From Cardiobacteriaceae bacterium TAE3-ERU3 (GTDB taxonomy: Bacteria > Pseudomonadota > Gammaproteobacteria > Cardiobacteriales > Cardiobacteriaceae): a stretch of 64,000 nt of DNA. The notes beneath the pieces were generated by a model. That model worked only from the letters and a program-made list of their open reading frames with translations. It was not told the DNA's origin and did not search any database. Position 1 is the stretch's first letter, and the number at the start of each line of letters is the position of its first letter. The stretch spans positions 417,722 through 481,721 of the forward strand of contig JAHUUI010000001.1 of NCBI GenBank assembly GCA_019218315.1, given 5' to 3'. Below are positions 56,386 to 64,000 of this stretch, in pieces. The position numbers and the translations under genes are program-made.

Positions 56386-56862
56386 TCAGGCAGTTGGTTG
56401 TGGTTGGAGGCGATCGAGTAGGGCGTTAATTGTAATAACGCCAATAAAGCGATCACTATTTTCTTCGGTAACAATGACGTGCGCATGGTGCTGATGCAGA
56501 ATGTAAATAGCCTCCATGATTGAATCATCCGGTGAGCAAGTTGGAATGTCACTGGTGATCATGTGCTGACTTACCGGCTCGTGCCCAAGCGTATCAAACT
56601 TCTCTTGCAGCTCTTCAACGCTGGTTTTCATGAAGTTCAGATCCGCCATTTTACTCCCCATATTGATACTGATCGATTTGGGCAATAGGCGCTCAAGCAA
56701 CTTAATTGAGGAAAAAATACCGACAAAATTACCATTGCTATCAACAACGGGCAGGTAACGCATACCGCTGTTATGAATAGCGCTTAACGCTTCATGCAAG
56801 GTTTGCTCGGGTGCCAATGTTTTGGGATTGGCGATCATGATGTCGCGGCATGTATTTTCCAT
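56386..56862 (-). CDS. Two-CBS-domain protein
   Basis: The 158-residue soluble protein has a pair of CBS motifs. The first (ALSAIHNSGMRYLPVVDSNG) is at about 25-60 and the second (IMEAIYILHQHHAHVIVTEE) at about 110-150. CBS pairs bind adenine nucleotides and often gate a transporter. It is encoded 8 nt before the ArsB/NhaD permease. Confidence 0.9.
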   Translation of the reverse strand: MENTCRDIMIANPKTLAPEQTLHEALSAIHNSGMRYLPVVDSNGNFVGIFSSIKLLERLLPKSISINMGSKMADLNFMKTSVEELQEKFDTLGHEPVSQHMITSDIPTCSPDDSIMEAIYILHQHHAHVIVTEENSDRFIGVITINALLDRLQPQPTA

Positions 56863-56871
56863 TGTTGTTCC

Positions 56872-57624
56872 TCATAAGTCAGTAGAACTCACGAACGTGA
56901 ACGTTTTGTGAGCATAACGCAACATCATACCCCAAGGGTGCCAATCACCCAAGACGTAGCGTACGCCTTGCGTGTGATGATGGGTATTACAGCGGTGTGT
57001 GTGACCATGAATTAGCACGCTAGATTGTTGCGATTGCAACGAATTATTAACCGCATCAGGATTAACATCAGTAATCTTCTGATCTTTACGTGCGCCGCGC
57101 TGCTTGCTTTCCTTGCGTAGCCGAGTGGCAATCCGGCGCTTGAGTGTAACGGGCAGGCATCGCCACAGGCTTTGCGTCAACGGATGGCGTAAAACCCGGC
57201 GCAGACGCTGATACCCAACATCATCCGTACAGAGTAGATCACCATGTTCGAGTAAAACGTGCTGATCACCCAAAAGAATCACTTGCCTTTCAGGCAGCAA
57301 AGCCATGCCAGACAACGCAGCATAATCCTCACCAATCAGAAAATCGCGATTGCCATGCTGGTAATAAACGGGGCAAACATCGGCCAGTGTATGAATGGTC
57401 TTGGCGATCTGTTCGTGAAATGCGGTAGTTAAATCATCGCCCAACCAATAATCAAATAAGTCACCAAGGATATACACAGCAGCGGGGCGTTGCGCAGCCA
57501 AATCCGCAATTGCCGCCTCAAACTCCGCGGTAATATCCGGGGTCTGTTCACTTAAATGAATATCTGCGAGAAACCAAACGGTTGCATCAGCATGATAAGC
57601 ATATGGACCTTGCAGTGGTTTCAT
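56872..57624 (-). CDS. lpxH: UDP-2,3-diacylglucosamine diphosphatase
   Basis: LpxH, a metallophosphoesterase of lipid A synthesis, makes lipid X from UDP-diacylglucosamine. Metal motifs are FLADIHLSE, GDLFDYWLGDD, HGNRDFLIG and HGHTHR, followed by LGDWHPWG. The ATG at 57624 gives the family length; a TTG at 57645 would add seven residues. It ends just before the CBS gene start. Confidence 0.95.
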   Translation of the reverse strand: MKPLQGPYAYHADATVWFLADIHLSEQTPDITAEFEAAIADLAAQRPAAVYILGDLFDYWLGDDLTTAFHEQIAKTIHTLADVCPVYYQHGNRDFLIGEDYAALSGMALLPERQVILLGDQHVLLEHGDLLCTDDVGYQRLRRVLRHPLTQSLWRCLPVTLKRRIATRLRKESKQRGARKDQKITDVNPDAVNNSLQSQQSSVLIHGHTHRCNTHHHTQGVRYVLGDWHPWGMMLRYAHKTFTFVSSTDL

Positions 57625-57770
57625 CGGCAAGCACAGATACGCCAAAATACATCAGTACAAGCATAAGTATCAAAGCAACAGATCACAGCATTTTCCTGAT
57701 CAGGGTAGATCAAGGCAGTGTAAGTAATTCATGCTATAGCGGCAAGCTTTGCCGCTAGTGACACGAACTT

Positions 57771-59615
57771 TTAGAACATATAACTCACACCAAGCCCTGC
57801 ACCTTTGCCCGTACTGTTGGCATTCACAGAACCTTTAATGATCCATTTACCATTATCACTGATACTGGAAACGCCGATGGCAATAGCTTGTTCTCCTTCA
57901 TAAGTCCCCAGACCAACACCTATCGCACTTTTGCCTGGCAAATAAATTTGTGGAATATTTGCTGATGCAACAGCAGATGCTGTACCTGCTTTGGATTTTT
58001 GATCAATATTGTCGATTTTGCCGTTTACGATACTCAATGCATCGTGAAGTTGCCCACCATTGACTGCATCACTACTGTTTGGTGCTATACGCCCATCAGC
58101 CACTCCAGTGATTTTTTTATCACCGGCATAAATGCCTTGCTGGTTAATCACCGTGTCACCGACATTAACCTGCTCATAGGTGACAACTGGCTTGGTTTTA
58201 ATTTCAAACTCAGTCACATTGCCGCTAGGAGTTTTAATAACTTCGATGTTATCTCCTGCTGTTATGTTGACAGGGTTTTGGTAAATGATCGTCGTATTAC
58301 CACCTGATGGGCTACCAATTGCCCCAACTGCAGAGCGTAACTGCGCGACATTGACCGCATCCGTATCTTCCGAGCCGGCGGCAAGATTAGTAATTTGTCT
58401 CGTTTTACGTGTTTTAGTTGCTTCATCGTAAGAGCCCACGGAGACTGCAGCCAAATCACCTTTAACCGTATCAATGACACTCTGGATATCCGTTTTCGTC
58501 GCATTTGGTAAGACAAATACAGTATCAGGAGAGTTATTGAGCTCTATTTCCCCTGATGACGTTTTAACGCTTCTATCATTAAGTGCCTTGCGATCAGCAT
58601 GAGAATATGCGCCAAGAGCAACACCCGTATTAACACTCGCCTGGCTAGAAGTACCTATACTGGTGGAGTGGTTAATTACTCCACTACTGGTGCCACTATT
58701 ACTGCCAATCGAAACATTATCATTCCCTTCTATCTCTTGACCAGCTCTGAAGCCTGTAGCTATGTTTCGGTGTCCCTTAACAGTTGTTCCGGCCTGGACA
58801 CCGTCAGCGATATTAGCGCTACCCAAGACTGACTGACCAGCATATAAGCCTTGAGCAATATTGTAGTTTCCATCTACGTCCTTACCACTTGCATAGCCAT
58901 ATGCAAGATTGTACTCTCCGTTGGTTCTTTGCCCTGCATAAAAGCCTGTTGCAATATTGTTATAACCTTGGGTAGATACACCAGCTTCACGGCCTACGGC
59001 AATATTATTACTACCCTGAGCAGACTCTCCAGAACGATACCCGATAGAAATATTATGATCCCCATGCAACTGTTGCCCACTTTGCTGGCCTAAAGAAATA
59101 TTGGCTGTACCTTTTGTTGACTCACCTGCTAAATGCCCTATAAGAACATTATCGCTACCATTAGCGCCTTGCCCAGCCTGGAAGCCAACAAAGGTACCAA
59201 AATTAGTTACTCCATTACTGTGTATTCCCGCATATGCCCCTACTGCAGTGATATGAGGTCCATTTGCTTGCGCACCATGACCCAGAGCAATACTATCAGT
59301 GCCTAAACTCTGAGTAGCACTACCAATTGCTATTGAATTCTGACTATTCTTTGTAATTTCTGCACCATTACCTATAGCAATCGAATTTTTAGCCTCAATA
59401 TCAATGCTGGCTTTGCCACAAATGAGACGCTGATCATACTTATCTAAAAAGCAGACCTTATCTAAAGGCACTCTTACACCAGATGCTGCGCCAGTACCAT
59501 CACCGGCAAGCCCTAGCGCAGTCAAAGGTAAAAAAAATATTAATCCACCAATGGAAGCAGACTTCATCGCAAAAGAAAGGTAATTTAGTAAGTAGGGGTT
59601 GTTGGTTAAATTCAT
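57771..59615 (-). CDS. YadA-like trimeric autotransporter adhesin
   Basis: The 614-residue protein has a long signal peptide (about 37 residues). The head (about 75-340) is built of YadA-type left-handed repeats of 14-15 residues (SIAIGNGAE, NNIATGFYAGQRTNGEYN). A neck/HIM element TRQITNLAAGSEDTDAVNV is followed by a second short stalk with SSDAVNGGQLHDAL. The C-terminal four-strand membrane anchor ends GLGVSYMF. Family members form surface trimers that bind matrix or host cells. The protein is short for the class. The 5' leader contains the terminator of a candidate small RNA, so adhesin expression may be attenuated. Confidence 0.93.
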   Translation of the reverse strand: MNLTNNPYLLNYLSFAMKSASIGGLIFFLPLTALGLAGDGTGAASGVRVPLDKVCFLDKYDQRLICGKASIDIEAKNSIAIGNGAEITKNSQNSIAIGSATQSLGTDSIALGHGAQANGPHITAVGAYAGIHSNGVTNFGTFVGFQAGQGANGSDNVLIGHLAGESTKGTANISLGQQSGQQLHGDHNISIGYRSGESAQGSNNIAVGREAGVSTQGYNNIATGFYAGQRTNGEYNLAYGYASGKDVDGNYNIAQGLYAGQSVLGSANIADGVQAGTTVKGHRNIATGFRAGQEIEGNDNVSIGSNSGTSSGVINHSTSIGTSSQASVNTGVALGAYSHADRKALNDRSVKTSSGEIELNNSPDTVFVLPNATKTDIQSVIDTVKGDLAAVSVGSYDEATKTRKTRQITNLAAGSEDTDAVNVAQLRSAVGAIGSPSGGNTTIIYQNPVNITAGDNIEVIKTPSGNVTEFEIKTKPVVTYEQVNVGDTVINQQGIYAGDKKITGVADGRIAPNSSDAVNGGQLHDALSIVNGKIDNIDQKSKAGTASAVASANIPQIYLPGKSAIGVGLGTYEGEQAIAIGVSSISDNGKWIIKGSVNANSTGKGAGLGVSYMF

Positions 59616-59762
59616 AATTTTAAGTACTTCATATGTTCAGGAATTTCCGCTACAAATTATATGTAGTTTTATGAGAAGAAACAGTTTTTAAAAACAATTG
59701 TTTGTTTTAAATTCTAGCAAAAATACTGCTTCATAGCGAAGAAATACGAAAAGGAATTTGGG

Positions 59763-59790
59763 CAAAAAAAAGCAGCGAGGGGACGCTGCT
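59763..59790 (-). terminator. Terminator of the minus-strand RNA
   Basis: A 7-bp GC-rich stem with a 6-nt loop is followed by T8 on the minus strand. There is no coding gene ending here. Confidence 0.85.
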
Positions 59791-59845
59791 GAAAAATGGA
59801 GGGATTTTATTTAGTCGGCTATTACCGATTCTGTCACTTGCCAAT
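59763..59845 (-). ncRNA. Candidate minus-strand small RNA (about 83 nt)
   Basis: A near-perfect promoter (59852-59880, minus strand) starts transcription near 59845. A Rho-independent terminator, AGCAGCG/CGCTGCT followed by eight T, ends it at about 59763. No open frame or known RNA family was recognised in between; a small CGG/CCG stem-loop occurs near the 5' end. It may be a free small RNA or an attenuated leader of the YadA-like gene 150 nt downstream. Confidence 0.55.
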
Positions 59846-59851
59846 GCGCAC

Positions 59852-59880
59852 AGTATAAATACTCCTTTTTTACAATGCAA
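59852..59880 (-). promoter_or_regulatory. Sigma-70 promoter, minus strand
   Basis: TTGCAT, a 17-bp spacer and TATACT are followed by a GC-rich discriminator. It stands back to back with the plus-strand promoter at 59891. Confidence 0.75.
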
Positions 59881-59890
59881 GCTTTATCTT

Positions 59891-59918
59891 TTGAAAAACT
59901 CATTAAAAACAATATAGT
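59891..59918 (+). promoter_or_regulatory. Sigma-70 promoter, plus strand
   Basis: TTGAAA, a 16-bp spacer and TATAGT. Transcription from about 59925 to the terminator at 60093 would give a second, longer non-coding RNA of about 170 nt that includes the RyhB-like RNA. Confidence 0.65.
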
Positions 59919-59984
59919 ACGGAAAAGGTTCTGATTAAAGTCTTTTTAGGCTATGCGCTCAGGCTGATTTTTCTCAAAAAATAC

Positions 59985-60015
59985 TTGCCCGTAAAGATTA
60001 GAAGCATTATCATTA
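59985..60015 (+). promoter_or_regulatory. Fur-overlapped promoter of the RyhB-like RNA
   Basis: TTGCCC (59985), a 17-bp spacer and TATCAT (60008-60013). The -10 box lies inside ATTATCATTA (60006-60015), whose complement TAATGATAAT is ten uninterrupted bases of the Fur consensus. Iron-loaded Fur would block RNA polymerase here. Confidence 0.6.
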
Positions 60016-60019
60016 GCGT

Positions 60020-60093
60020 CGATGGAGCGCGAAAGCAATCTGTCACATTGCCTCATGATGATTTACCCCGAGCATTTGCTTGGGGTTTTTTTT
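60020..60093 (+). ncRNA. Candidate RyhB-like iron-responsive small RNA
   Basis: The predicted transcript of about 74 nt begins near 60020 and ends with a CCCC/GGGG hairpin and T8. It contains GAAAGCA (60031-60037) and TCACATTGC (60043-60051). Both blocks occur in the same order in E. coli RyhB, where the second is the conserved pairing core. The promoter is overlapped by a Fur-like box. Known: RyhB represses iron-using proteins when iron is scarce. Inferred: this RNA does the same here. The assignment rests on short blocks, so chance similarity remains possible. Confidence 0.5.
60066..60093 (+). terminator. Terminator of the plus-strand RNA
   Basis: CCCCGAGC pairs with GCTTGGGG (one G-T pair, ATTT loop), followed by eight T. 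No coding gene ends before it, which argues for a non-coding transcript. Confidence 0.88.
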
Positions 60094-60165
60094 GCTCTAT
60101 GACAAGATCATTGGATTACACCTGTTCGTGATACACTTTCAGCAAACCCGAACCGGAATTATCCT

Positions 60166-60498
60166 ATGATGAAAAAAAATCCTTTTGCATTTATTGCCAG
60201 CCAAATTGAGGCAAATCTGCCTGAGTCTATTCGCCCAATGACCGACGAGGCCAAGCAGATGGTGCGCGGCGTGATCAGTGAAAAATTGGCGCAATTTGAT
60301 TTGGTACCACGCGAAGAATTTGCCCAGCAAGAGCGCTTGTTGGCACGCGCCGAAAAGCGCGTTGCCGAACTCGAAGCTCGCGTCACTGAGCTGGAAAATC
60401 AACGCTCTGGTACGACACCTTCCAGTGCATCAATTGCTGCCATAGAGGATGATAATACGTTACCTCCTTCAAGCTCAGACAAGACGCACGGGAAATAA
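60166..60498 (+). CDS. ubiK: Ubiquinone biosynthesis accessory factor UbiK
   Basis: The 110-residue BMFP/YqiC protein has an N-terminal amphipathic region NPFAFIASQIEANLP and a coiled coil (about 55-82; RLLARAEKRVAELEARVTEL). A Ser/Thr-rich tail follows. UbiK binds UbiJ and membranes and supports aerobic ubiquinone synthesis. Its 3' end overlaps the convergent pabB-pabC gene by 24 nt. Confidence 0.9.
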   Translation: MMKKNPFAFIASQIEANLPESIRPMTDEAKQMVRGVISEKLAQFDLVPREEFAQQERLLARAEKRVAELEARVTELENQRSGTTPSSASIAAIEDDNTLPPSSSDKTHGK

Positions 60499-62229
60499 TC
60501 CGCGCAGAGCATTACCAAGTAACACCGTATCCGCTTGCGTTAACATATCGCGGCTGATGCGGTGTTCTTGTATCTGGGGGCAGCCAAGCCAGCGTCGCGG
60601 GTTATTGAGCACTTGCTGGCGCATGATTCCGGGTAATATATCGAGCTCAAGTGCCGGGGTGTACCATTGCCCATCGACACAAATAAAAACGCTACTGCGT
60701 CCACCTTCGAGCAAATATCCTTGTTGGTTGAACACCAACGCATCAAACGCACCTTGCATTGCTGCCTGTTGCCACGCCTGATCGTAAGCAGCACGATGGC
60801 TGATTTTGTAGCGACGTAACGGGTCGTGATCGGGCAATGTTTCAGGATGAATGATGGCGGTTTGTCCGTCAGGCAACGGGGGGCAGTCATGGCTTTCGAG
60901 TTCGAATTTCCCATTTTGCCAAAGGCTGATTTTCATGCGCCGGGAATGATCCTGATATTCACTGAGATGGTGCTCTACAGCGGAACGTATTGCCGCTATA
61001 TCACAAGTAAAGCCAAGGTCTTGCGCGCTGCACTCCAGGCGCTTGAGGTGCGCTTCAAGAAGGGGCGCATTACCTTTAGTGACGGCGAGCGTTTCAAATA
61101 ACTGAAATGGCTGATCAATGTGCTGTAAAAAAGCTTTCTTCCAATGGCACTCTTCGTATTCACCATCAGCTGTGCTATCGATGGTGATACCACCGCCGAC
61201 GCCAAGCCGCCCGTGTTGACCGTGTAAGGTCATGGTGCGGATGGTGATATTGAAGCAGCCTTTTCCGTCACGCTCGAGATAACCAATACTGCCGGTATAA
61301 AGCCCGCGTGGCTCTGTTTCCAATTGATCAATCAGCTGCATGGTGCGATATTTCGGCGCACCAGTAATCGAGCCGCAAGGGAAAGTGGCGCGAATCAAAT
61401 CTGCATAAGTCGCATCTGGCCGCAATTCGGCGTGTACTTCTGTGGTCATCTGCCACACCTTGCCATGCGCTTTTACCGCAAAAGGGTTATGAACGGTAAC
61501 ACTGCCCAATTGCGCCATTTTACCGAGATCATTGCGCAATAAATCGACAATCATGGCATTTTCTGCGCGGTTTTTGACGTCCACTGCGAGCGCTGCCGCA
61601 CGCGCTTCATCGTGACCATCACCGAGTATGGGCGCAGTGCCTTTCATCGGTTCACTGATGATTTTACGCCCATCAATGCTGTAGAAACGCTCAGGAGAGA
61701 GCGATAGCGTCCAATGATCGTCGCCATGATAAATCAACGCAGCATATGGCGCAGGTTGTACACGGCGCAATTGAGCATAGAGATACAATGGATGACCGTA
61801 AATAGTGAAATCACAATGAGTAGTGAAATTGACTTGGTAGGTCTCGCCAGCACGAATGTATTCATGAATATCGGCAATACGCTGGTCAAAATCGGTTTTG
61901 CTGATCGCGAGTTCAGGGGCAATAATACCTGCGGGTTGATCATCATCTAGCTGCTTGGAGAGCCAGTTCGCACAATCCTCAAGGTACGTCAGTTGCTTGT
62001 ACCACGCGACTTCCATCGTACACCCACTATCAGCAATACCCATCAAGTCACGGCCAAAATCGTAAGGCAAAATCAAGCAGGCATGTAAGCCCTGCGACCA
62101 CCCTCGCTCCAAGCAAGTATCGAGCTGATCAAGCTCAGCGGCAGTCAGCGCTGTGGTGTATTGAAAGTCCGTATAAAGCCGAGCGCGGTTTTGATCCGCG
62201 CTATCGAGTAAAGCAAAAGGTTTGATCAT
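60475..62229 (-). CDS. pabB: PabB-PabC fusion: aminodeoxychorismate synthase component I and lyase
   Basis: The 584-residue bifunctional protein makes 4-aminobenzoate for folate. The N-terminal PabB domain (about 1-370) has chorismate-binding motifs KNRAENAMIVDLLRNDLGKM and FPCGSITGAPKYRTMQLI. The C-terminal PabC domain (about 375-584) is a fold-type IV PLP lyase with the lysine in RRYKISHRAAY and the segment GYLLEGGRSSVFI. The glutaminase PabA is not in the window. The start overlaps the MFS gene stop (ATGA). Confidence 0.92.
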   Translation of the reverse strand: MIKPFALLDSADQNRARLYTDFQYTTALTAAELDQLDTCLERGWSQGLHACLILPYDFGRDLMGIADSGCTMEVAWYKQLTYLEDCANWLSKQLDDDQPAGIIAPELAISKTDFDQRIADIHEYIRAGETYQVNFTTHCDFTIYGHPLYLYAQLRRVQPAPYAALIYHGDDHWTLSLSPERFYSIDGRKIISEPMKGTAPILGDGHDEARAAALAVDVKNRAENAMIVDLLRNDLGKMAQLGSVTVHNPFAVKAHGKVWQMTTEVHAELRPDATYADLIRATFPCGSITGAPKYRTMQLIDQLETEPRGLYTGSIGYLERDGKGCFNITIRTMTLHGQHGRLGVGGGITIDSTADGEYEECHWKKAFLQHIDQPFQLFETLAVTKGNAPLLEAHLKRLECSAQDLGFTCDIAAIRSAVEHHLSEYQDHSRRMKISLWQNGKFELESHDCPPLPDGQTAIIHPETLPDHDPLRRYKISHRAAYDQAWQQAAMQGAFDALVFNQQGYLLEGGRSSVFICVDGQWYTPALELDILPGIMRQQVLNNPRRWLGCPQIQEHRISRDMLTQADTVLLGNALRGLFPVRLV

Positions 62230-63359
62230 GAAGCGGTTTTAGGTAAGCTCAATAAAGCGATCAATCCCAGCCCTGCTGTGCCCATGAGAAACAGCAAAAA
62301 GGCGGTAAGACCGTAGTGTTGATAGACGATGCCGGGGACGAATGAACCATATACGCCACCGGAGTAATAAAAAGCAGTATAAAACGCATTGGTTAGTGCC
62401 TTAGGGTAACGACTCTGCTTGTTCACTTCGGCGATGGCAACGCTGTGCAGCAAGAACATTGATGCACAAAAAATAAACAACACCACAAAAGTCAGGATGA
62501 TGCTGTTGCCAAATAAAACCGTCATCGCGCTAATAAAGAGTACTGCAGCAAAGACAAGGCTACGCCGCAAGCCAAAGCGCCGCACGATTCGCTCTGCCAT
62601 GACGGCAATCCCTGCACCAGTGATATAGCCGCTGTACATCAGCCCGGCTGTAAAGGTGCTGGAGTCGGGAAATGCCTGCTTGAGGATAAATGGCAAATAG
62701 TTGAGCAAGCCGACAAAGCACGAAAAAAACGCAAATATAATTAGGTAATAAGTCAGTACGGTACGCTGGCGCAGCATATTGACCAGATCTTGTAATTGTG
62801 GGCGCTGATAGGCATCTTTTGCTTGGTTGAGCGGTGATGCAGGTAGCATGACTGCCACAGCGAATAAAATACTCGCAATTAGCCAGGGATAGAGCTGCCA
62901 CGCCAGCCATGTATCAAAAATGCCGGAGAGGAATCGGCCGAGAAAGCCACCAATAATGGTAAAGGCGATATAAAGAGACAGCGTTTTTTGGACACGATCA
63001 TTTTGATAAAGCAGCAGGCTGATGATCGCCGTGATCAATATCGGAATCAACGCACCTTGTATGAAGCGAATGACCAACAGCCATTCAAAGCCATGAATGG
63101 TCGCAAAAGCGACATTAGATAAGGCGAGGGCGATTAAAGCGTACCTAAGCAATGATGCAGGGTGAATATTGCCGAGTAAATAGCCATAAAAAATCGGGGC
63201 AATTGCCAGTGGCAATAATGCGACTGTGGTCAGCGTCCCACCTTCAGCAGTACTACGGCCGTATAGCTCTGCCAATTGCGGCTGTAACGGCTGCGGAATA
63301 TACAGCGTAATGAACGTACAAATGGTCGCCGTTAAGAGTAAAAATAAGCGTTTATTCAT
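62226..63359 (-). CDS. MFS transporter, YnfM-like
   Basis: The 377-residue protein has about 12 helices of the major facilitator superfamily. It shows PLAIAPIFYGYLLG in the first half, a G-R-rich loop 2-3 and FVGLLNYLPFILKQAFP early in the second half, as in YnfM/arabinose-efflux-like permeases. It overlaps the AEC gene before it and pabB-pabC after it by 4 nt each. Export of a small metabolite is likely; the substrate is unknown. Confidence 0.85.
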   Translation of the reverse strand: MNKRLFLLLTATICTFITLYIPQPLQPQLAELYGRSTAEGGTLTTVALLPLAIAPIFYGYLLGNIHPASLLRYALIALALSNVAFATIHGFEWLLVIRFIQGALIPILITAIISLLLYQNDRVQKTLSLYIAFTIIGGFLGRFLSGIFDTWLAWQLYPWLIASILFAVAVMLPASPLNQAKDAYQRPQLQDLVNMLRQRTVLTYYLIIFAFFSCFVGLLNYLPFILKQAFPDSSTFTAGLMYSGYITGAGIAVMAERIVRRFGLRRSLVFAAVLFISAMTVLFGNSIILTFVVLFIFCASMFLLHSVAIAEVNKQSRYPKALTNAFYTAFYYSGGVYGSFVPGIVYQHYGLTAFLLFLMGTAGLGLIALLSLPKTAS

Positions 63360-64000
63360 GGTTTCATCAAGAGCAGAAGGAGGGATATGGTAAAAAACGA
63401 CAGGGTTGTGGCAATCATCAAAACCGCTGCGCAGCGTCTCTGATGACCAAAATACTGCCCGAGTAATGGCAGCATACTGCCAACAGGGACGGCTGCCAAG
63501 AGCACACCGGCAAAACGCATTTCCTCAGGTGCACCACATATCACTAGCATCAAATACACCAGTAATGGATGGACAAAAAGCGTACCAATACTGATTTGAA
63601 TAATATCAGGGATAGAGCCACGAATTCGCAGCCCGTACAAAATACCGCCGATATAAAACAAAGCAAGTGGCGCAGCAGTATCCGATAACATGCCGCTAAT
63701 CGTACCAATGATTTTAGGGGGCGAAGAACCACTGATCACAAAGGCTACTCCAGCCAACATGCCAAGAATAATTGGCTTTTTAAACAACTCTACGCCAATT
63801 CTTGCCAGCTTTTCCATGAGGTTACCTTTCTGCGTGGCAGATTCGGCCATAATCAAAAATAAAGGCACCATGATCATATTCTCAATCATGACATTGTAAG
63901 CAAGATAAACCCCGGCTGTAGGGCCGATAATCATCGCGAGAATGGGGTAGCCGATAAATCCGGTATTGGAAAATGAAGAGCCAAAGCCATTTAATGCAGA
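63356..64000 (-). CDS. AEC-family transporter (partial, 5' end beyond the window)
   Basis: This is the C-terminal 214 residues of an auxin-efflux-carrier family permease; the frame is open to the right edge. SNTGFIGYPIL just inside the edge is the conserved central segment of the family, and five or six helices follow. Bacterial members transport malate and other carboxylates. The stop overlaps the MFS gene start by 4 nt, so the three genes AEC-MFS-pabBC form one operon. Confidence 0.88.
   Translation of the reverse strand, partial: SALNGFGSSFSNTGFIGYPILAMIIGPTAGVYLAYNVMIENMIMVPLFLIMAESATQKGNLMEKLARIGVELFKKPIILGMLAGVAFVISGSSPPKIIGTISGMLSDTAAPLALFYIGGILYGLRIRGSIPDIIQISIGTLFVHPLLVYLMLVICGAPEEMRFAGVLLAAVPVGSMLPLLGQYFGHQRRCAAVLMIATTLSFFTISLLLLLMKP

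Noticed and set aside
57737..57757. Hairpin TAGCGGCAA / TTGCCGCTA as terminator of the adhesin gene
   Set aside because: A perfect 9-bp stem, but without a T-tract on the minus strand; not called as a terminator.
58600..59300. Regular 42-45-bp periodicity that could suggest a CRISPR or satellite array
   Set aside because: It is the coding repeat of the YadA head; units vary and encode one continuous protein. No CRISPR array was seen anywhere in the window.
59891..60093. Possible 6S RNA, 4.5S RNA or tmRNA
   Set aside because: None of the conserved sequences or end-to-end pairing of those RNAs was visible.

Overview
The window reads as chromosomal DNA of a gammaproteobacterium of moderate GC. 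The gene set (EF-P, YchF, Pth, L25, Prs, LolB, HemA, PrfA, PrmC, RlmH, HolC, LpxH, UbiK) and the order efp-ychF-pth-rplY-prs-tRNA(Gln)-lolB-TPR-hemA-prfA-prmC are typical of that class. Abundant iron-acquisition genes, a trimeric autotransporter and toxin-immunity remnants suggest a host-associated species. A member of Cardiobacteriales or a related order is possible, but the sequence alone does not settle the genus.

Layout. 1-13.1 kb is a conserved housekeeping block: a low-complexity lipoprotein, DUF1820, a PolB-like exonuclease, a DUF1318 lipoprotein, the translation and heme genes and one tRNA-Gln. 13.1-20.1 kb is accessory. It holds secreted SH3b and DUF3298 proteins, an ArsC/Spx-like protein, a glycine-amidinotransferase-like enzyme and a META-DUF4377 lipoprotein. 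It also holds a broken deaminase-type toxin end with two tandem low-GC immunity-like genes and three copies of a 28-bp repeat. 20.1-30.7 kb is metabolic: formaldehyde detoxification (fghA, frmA), poxB, a Tat-exported cholesterol-oxidase-like enzyme, a K+ channel, holC, dat-argG, DegV and rlmH.

30.9-46.6 kb is an iron/metal island. It contains a siderophore ABC transporter (binding protein, two FecCD permeases, ATPase, with a Sel1 protein inserted) and a patatin lipoprotein. Next comes an AraC-(NtaA-type flavin monooxygenase)-TonB receptor-(second binding protein) cluster. A second, heme/metal-type TonB receptor follows, divergent from a DUF4198 protein across a control region with Fur-like and Zur-like operators, and then a DUF2470-SIP fusion reductase. 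46.6-57.6 kb carries a nitroreductase, Sel1 repeats, the putrescine-degradation genes puuR-puuD / puuA-puuB with an NhaC-type antiporter, an ArsB/NhaD permease with a CBS protein, and lpxH. 57.7-64 kb carries a YadA-like adhesin, an intergenic region that appears to encode divergent small RNAs, ubiK, a pabB-pabC fusion, an MFS exporter and a truncated AEC transporter.

How they work together. The receptors, binding proteins, ABC transporter and SIP reductase form an iron pathway from outer membrane to cytoplasm. The monooxygenase may open the imported chelate. At 60.02-60.09 kb there is a candidate Fur-controlled small RNA with a RyhB-like core and a Rho-independent terminator. If real, it would be the RNA arm of the same iron response, and it is the most interesting signal in the window.
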